Positions 62,602-64,000 of a stretch of DNA of 64,000 nucleotides are shown one piece after another (position 1 is the stretch's first letter; every line of letters starts with the position of its first letter). A program made the position numbers and the translations under genes. This DNA comes from JADKAV01 sp963732355 (GTDB taxonomy: Bacteria > Actinomycetota > Actinomycetes > S36-B12 > UBA10799). The stretch is from positions 558,001-622,000 of the forward strand of contig CAVSZD010000007.1 of the NCBI GenBank assembly GCA_963732355.1. Reading direction: 5' to 3'. A model generated the notes under the pieces. It worked only from the letters and a program-made list of their open reading frames with translations. It ran no database searches and was not told the origin of the DNA.

Positions 62602-63969
62602 TCACCCAGAACCCGCGGCCCAGACAACGGCCGCGCGCACCTGATCGGCGATGTCCTGGCTGGTTGCCGGGAACGTCGCGAGCAGACCGGCTTGACCATG
62701 GACCATAGCCGCGCAGGCAGCCACCTTCGCGAGCTCCGCGAGCTCTGGCTCGCGGCCGACGAACGCGCGTGCCAGCATCGCCCCCAGCAACCCCGACAGC
62801 ACGTCTCCGCTTCCTGCCGCCGCAAGGTTGTGACTGGTGTGCGTGTTGATGAACACCTCACCACTGGGGGCAGCCACGATCGTCACAGCACCCTTGAGCA
62901 GGACCACGACCTCGAGTTCCGCGGCGGCAGCGCGCACGGCGGCGATGGGGTCCGCGCCGGGTTGGTAACCGAGCCTTGCGAACTCGCCGGTGTGCGGTGT
63001 GATGATCACTGGACCGGGCGCGATCTTGGTCAGGGCCTCGGCGTCCAGGACCACCGGCCGTCCCGACCCCAGTGCTGTCGAGACGGCTTCGGCTAGCCGT
63101 TCCTCATCGGCCAGCCCCGGGCCGACCACGTACGCATCGGTTCTGCCGGCGGCGGCCACCACGTCGGGGAAACCCCCGACCGGCGATCGGACCATACCGG
63201 CATCCCCGTGACGCGCTCCGGCCACGCACAGATGCCCTGCCCCGGGGTACTTTGTGGAGCCTGCGGCGATGGACACCACCCCGCGGGTGTACTTGTTGTC
63301 CGAGAATCCTGGGCGCGGGAAGAACTCGGCTGCATCCTCTCGCTCGACCACTTTGACCGTCGCGGGTGGCAAGGTCGCATCGAGGCCGATGTCCACCAGA
63401 TGCACCTGCCCGCACACGTCTGGCCGCAGCACCACGCCAGGTTTGAGCGTCCCGAACGTGACCGTGTGGTCCGCGGCCCAGACCTCACCGGGCACGTCGC
63501 CGGTGTCCGGTTGCAGCCCGCTCGGCAGATCGACCGCGATGGTCAGGTCCGCGGCGACCGTGTCCCGGATTTCAACCGCGCCCGGACGCAGTGGCCCTGA
63601 GCCCCCGATCCCGACTACCGCGTCGAGAACGACATGCGCGCGGCGGGGTGCACGCACTTGGGCGCCTTCGGCCAGTGCCGCGCGAAGCCCCGCGGGATGC
63701 AGGGTGTCGGAGGTCGCCATGATGTCCACCGATACCCCGCGCCGGGCCAGTTGGGACGCAGCGAACAGGGCGTCACCACCGTTGTTGCCCGACCCAGCCA
63801 CCACCGCGAGACGAATCCCCCTGAGCCGGCCGAAATGCTCGCGTATCAGCCGAGCTGAGACCACCGCCAAACCCGTGGCCGCTCGCTGCATCAGAGCACC
63901 ATCGGGCATCTGGGCCATGAGGGCTTCTTCAGCAGCGCGAATCGTGGGGACGTCATGCACCGGCTTCAT
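62602..63969 (-). CDS. nnr: Bifunctional NAD(P)H-hydrate epimerase/dehydratase
   Basis: Repairs damaged hydrated NAD(P)H. 455 residues. The N-terminal YjeF_N epimerase has GSGNNGGDALFAA near 60 and VDLPSGLQPDTG near 148. The C-terminal carbohydrate-kinase-like dehydratase has VITPHTGEFARLG near 330 and the AAAGSGDVLSGLLG motif near 395 with the catalytic Asp. It heads the nnr-alr-hydrolase-tsaE group on the minus strand. Confidence 0.94.
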   Translation of the reverse strand: MKPVHDVPTIRAAEEALMAQMPDGALMQRAATGLAVVSARLIREHFGRLRGIRLAVVAGSGNNGGDALFAASQLARRGVSVDIMATSDTLHPAGLRAALAEGAQVRAPRRAHVVLDAVVGIGGSGPLRPGAVEIRDTVAADLTIAVDLPSGLQPDTGDVPGEVWAADHTVTFGTLKPGVVLRPDVCGQVHLVDIGLDATLPPATVKVVEREDAAEFFPRPGFSDNKYTRGVVSIAAGSTKYPGAGHLCVAGARHGDAGMVRSPVGGFPDVVAAAGRTDAYVVGPGLADEERLAEAVSTALGSGRPVVLDAEALTKIAPGPVIITPHTGEFARLGYQPGADPIAAVRAAAAELEVVVLLKGAVTIVAAPSGEVFINTHTSHNLAAAGSGDVLSGLLGAMLARAFVGREPELAELAKVAACAAMVHGQAGLLATFPATSQDIADQVRAAVVWAAGSG

Positions 63970-64000
63970 GCACCCATCGTGGCCGACCGACTCGGCGCTC

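Overview
The window is a stretch of a high-GC actinobacterial chromosome (Actinomycetes in the broad sense; genus not determinable by eye). The evidence is a WhiB/WhiD-type Fe-S regulator, a GroEL with a His-rich tail next to groES under double CIRCE control, a PerM-family membrane protein next to purN-purH, a DUF3017 gene next to folD, a GuaB3 paralogue next to guaB, and the actinobacterial order nnr-alr-hydrolase-tsaE-tsaB-rimI-tsaD. No tRNA, rRNA, transposase, phage gene or CRISPR array was seen. Most genes are core housekeeping genes in tightly packed operons, often joined by 1-4 nt start/stop overlaps (ATGA, GTGA, TGATG).

Layout. 1-6.7 kb: nucleoside salvage operon on the minus strand (BMP lipoprotein, ABC ATPase, two permeases, cytidine deaminase, adenosine deaminase). 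6.9-10.2 kb: sdhCDAB. 10.2-10.65 kb: three tandem copies of a 68-bp palindromic element. 10.7-16 kb: cupin, D-Ala-D-Ala carboxypeptidase, 2H phosphoesterase, trpS, an orphan protein, a CNNM/CorC-like protein. 16.3-24 kb: xth-icd-mdh, DUF3017-folD, purH-purN-perM. 24.3-29.2 kb: patatin, sucD-sucC, a B12-binding mutase subunit, a lipase-like hydrolase. 29.2-36.7 kb: repeat cluster, two M23 peptidases, pcrA, a large secreted LAS-type protein, guaA. 36.8-41.3 kb: TDT-family exporter divergent from an SsuA/TauA-type ABC operon ending in an Rrf2 regulator. 41.3-44.5 kb: GMC oxidoreductase with aldehyde dehydrogenase. 44.9-50.9 kb: L,D-transpeptidase, guaB3, guaB, a BldM-like response regulator, a TPR-like protein, a MerR/B12 regulator. 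51-54.3 kb: whiD-like gene, groEL, groES, DUF5701. 54.7-57.6 kb: THUMP-like methyltransferase and a secreted lipase. 57.6-64 kb: small membrane protein, tsaD-rimI-tsaB-tsaE, hydrolase, alr, nnr.

Together the genes cover part of the TCA cycle (sdhCDAB, sucCD, mdh, icd), purine synthesis and salvage (purHN, guaAB, add/cdd with uptake), tRNA t6A synthesis, cell-wall remodelling (DacC-like, L,D-transpeptidase, two M23 enzymes, alr) and developmental or stress regulators (WhiD-like, BldM-like, HrcA/CIRCE, Rrf2).

The most unusual content is non-coding. A 68-bp palindrome occurs in seven copies in intergenic spaces, in both orientations. A second, unrelated repeat with the core CAAGCAAAGCTGGAA occurs in seven copies at three loci. 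Several GC-rich micro-tandem repeats abut the palindromes. A CarH-like MerR regulator and a TPR-like gene sit between the whiD-like and bldM-like genes. Three genes (the ABC binding protein, the secreted lipase and tsaD) carry single-base frameshifts. Because tsaD is normally essential, at least some of these are probably assembly errors.
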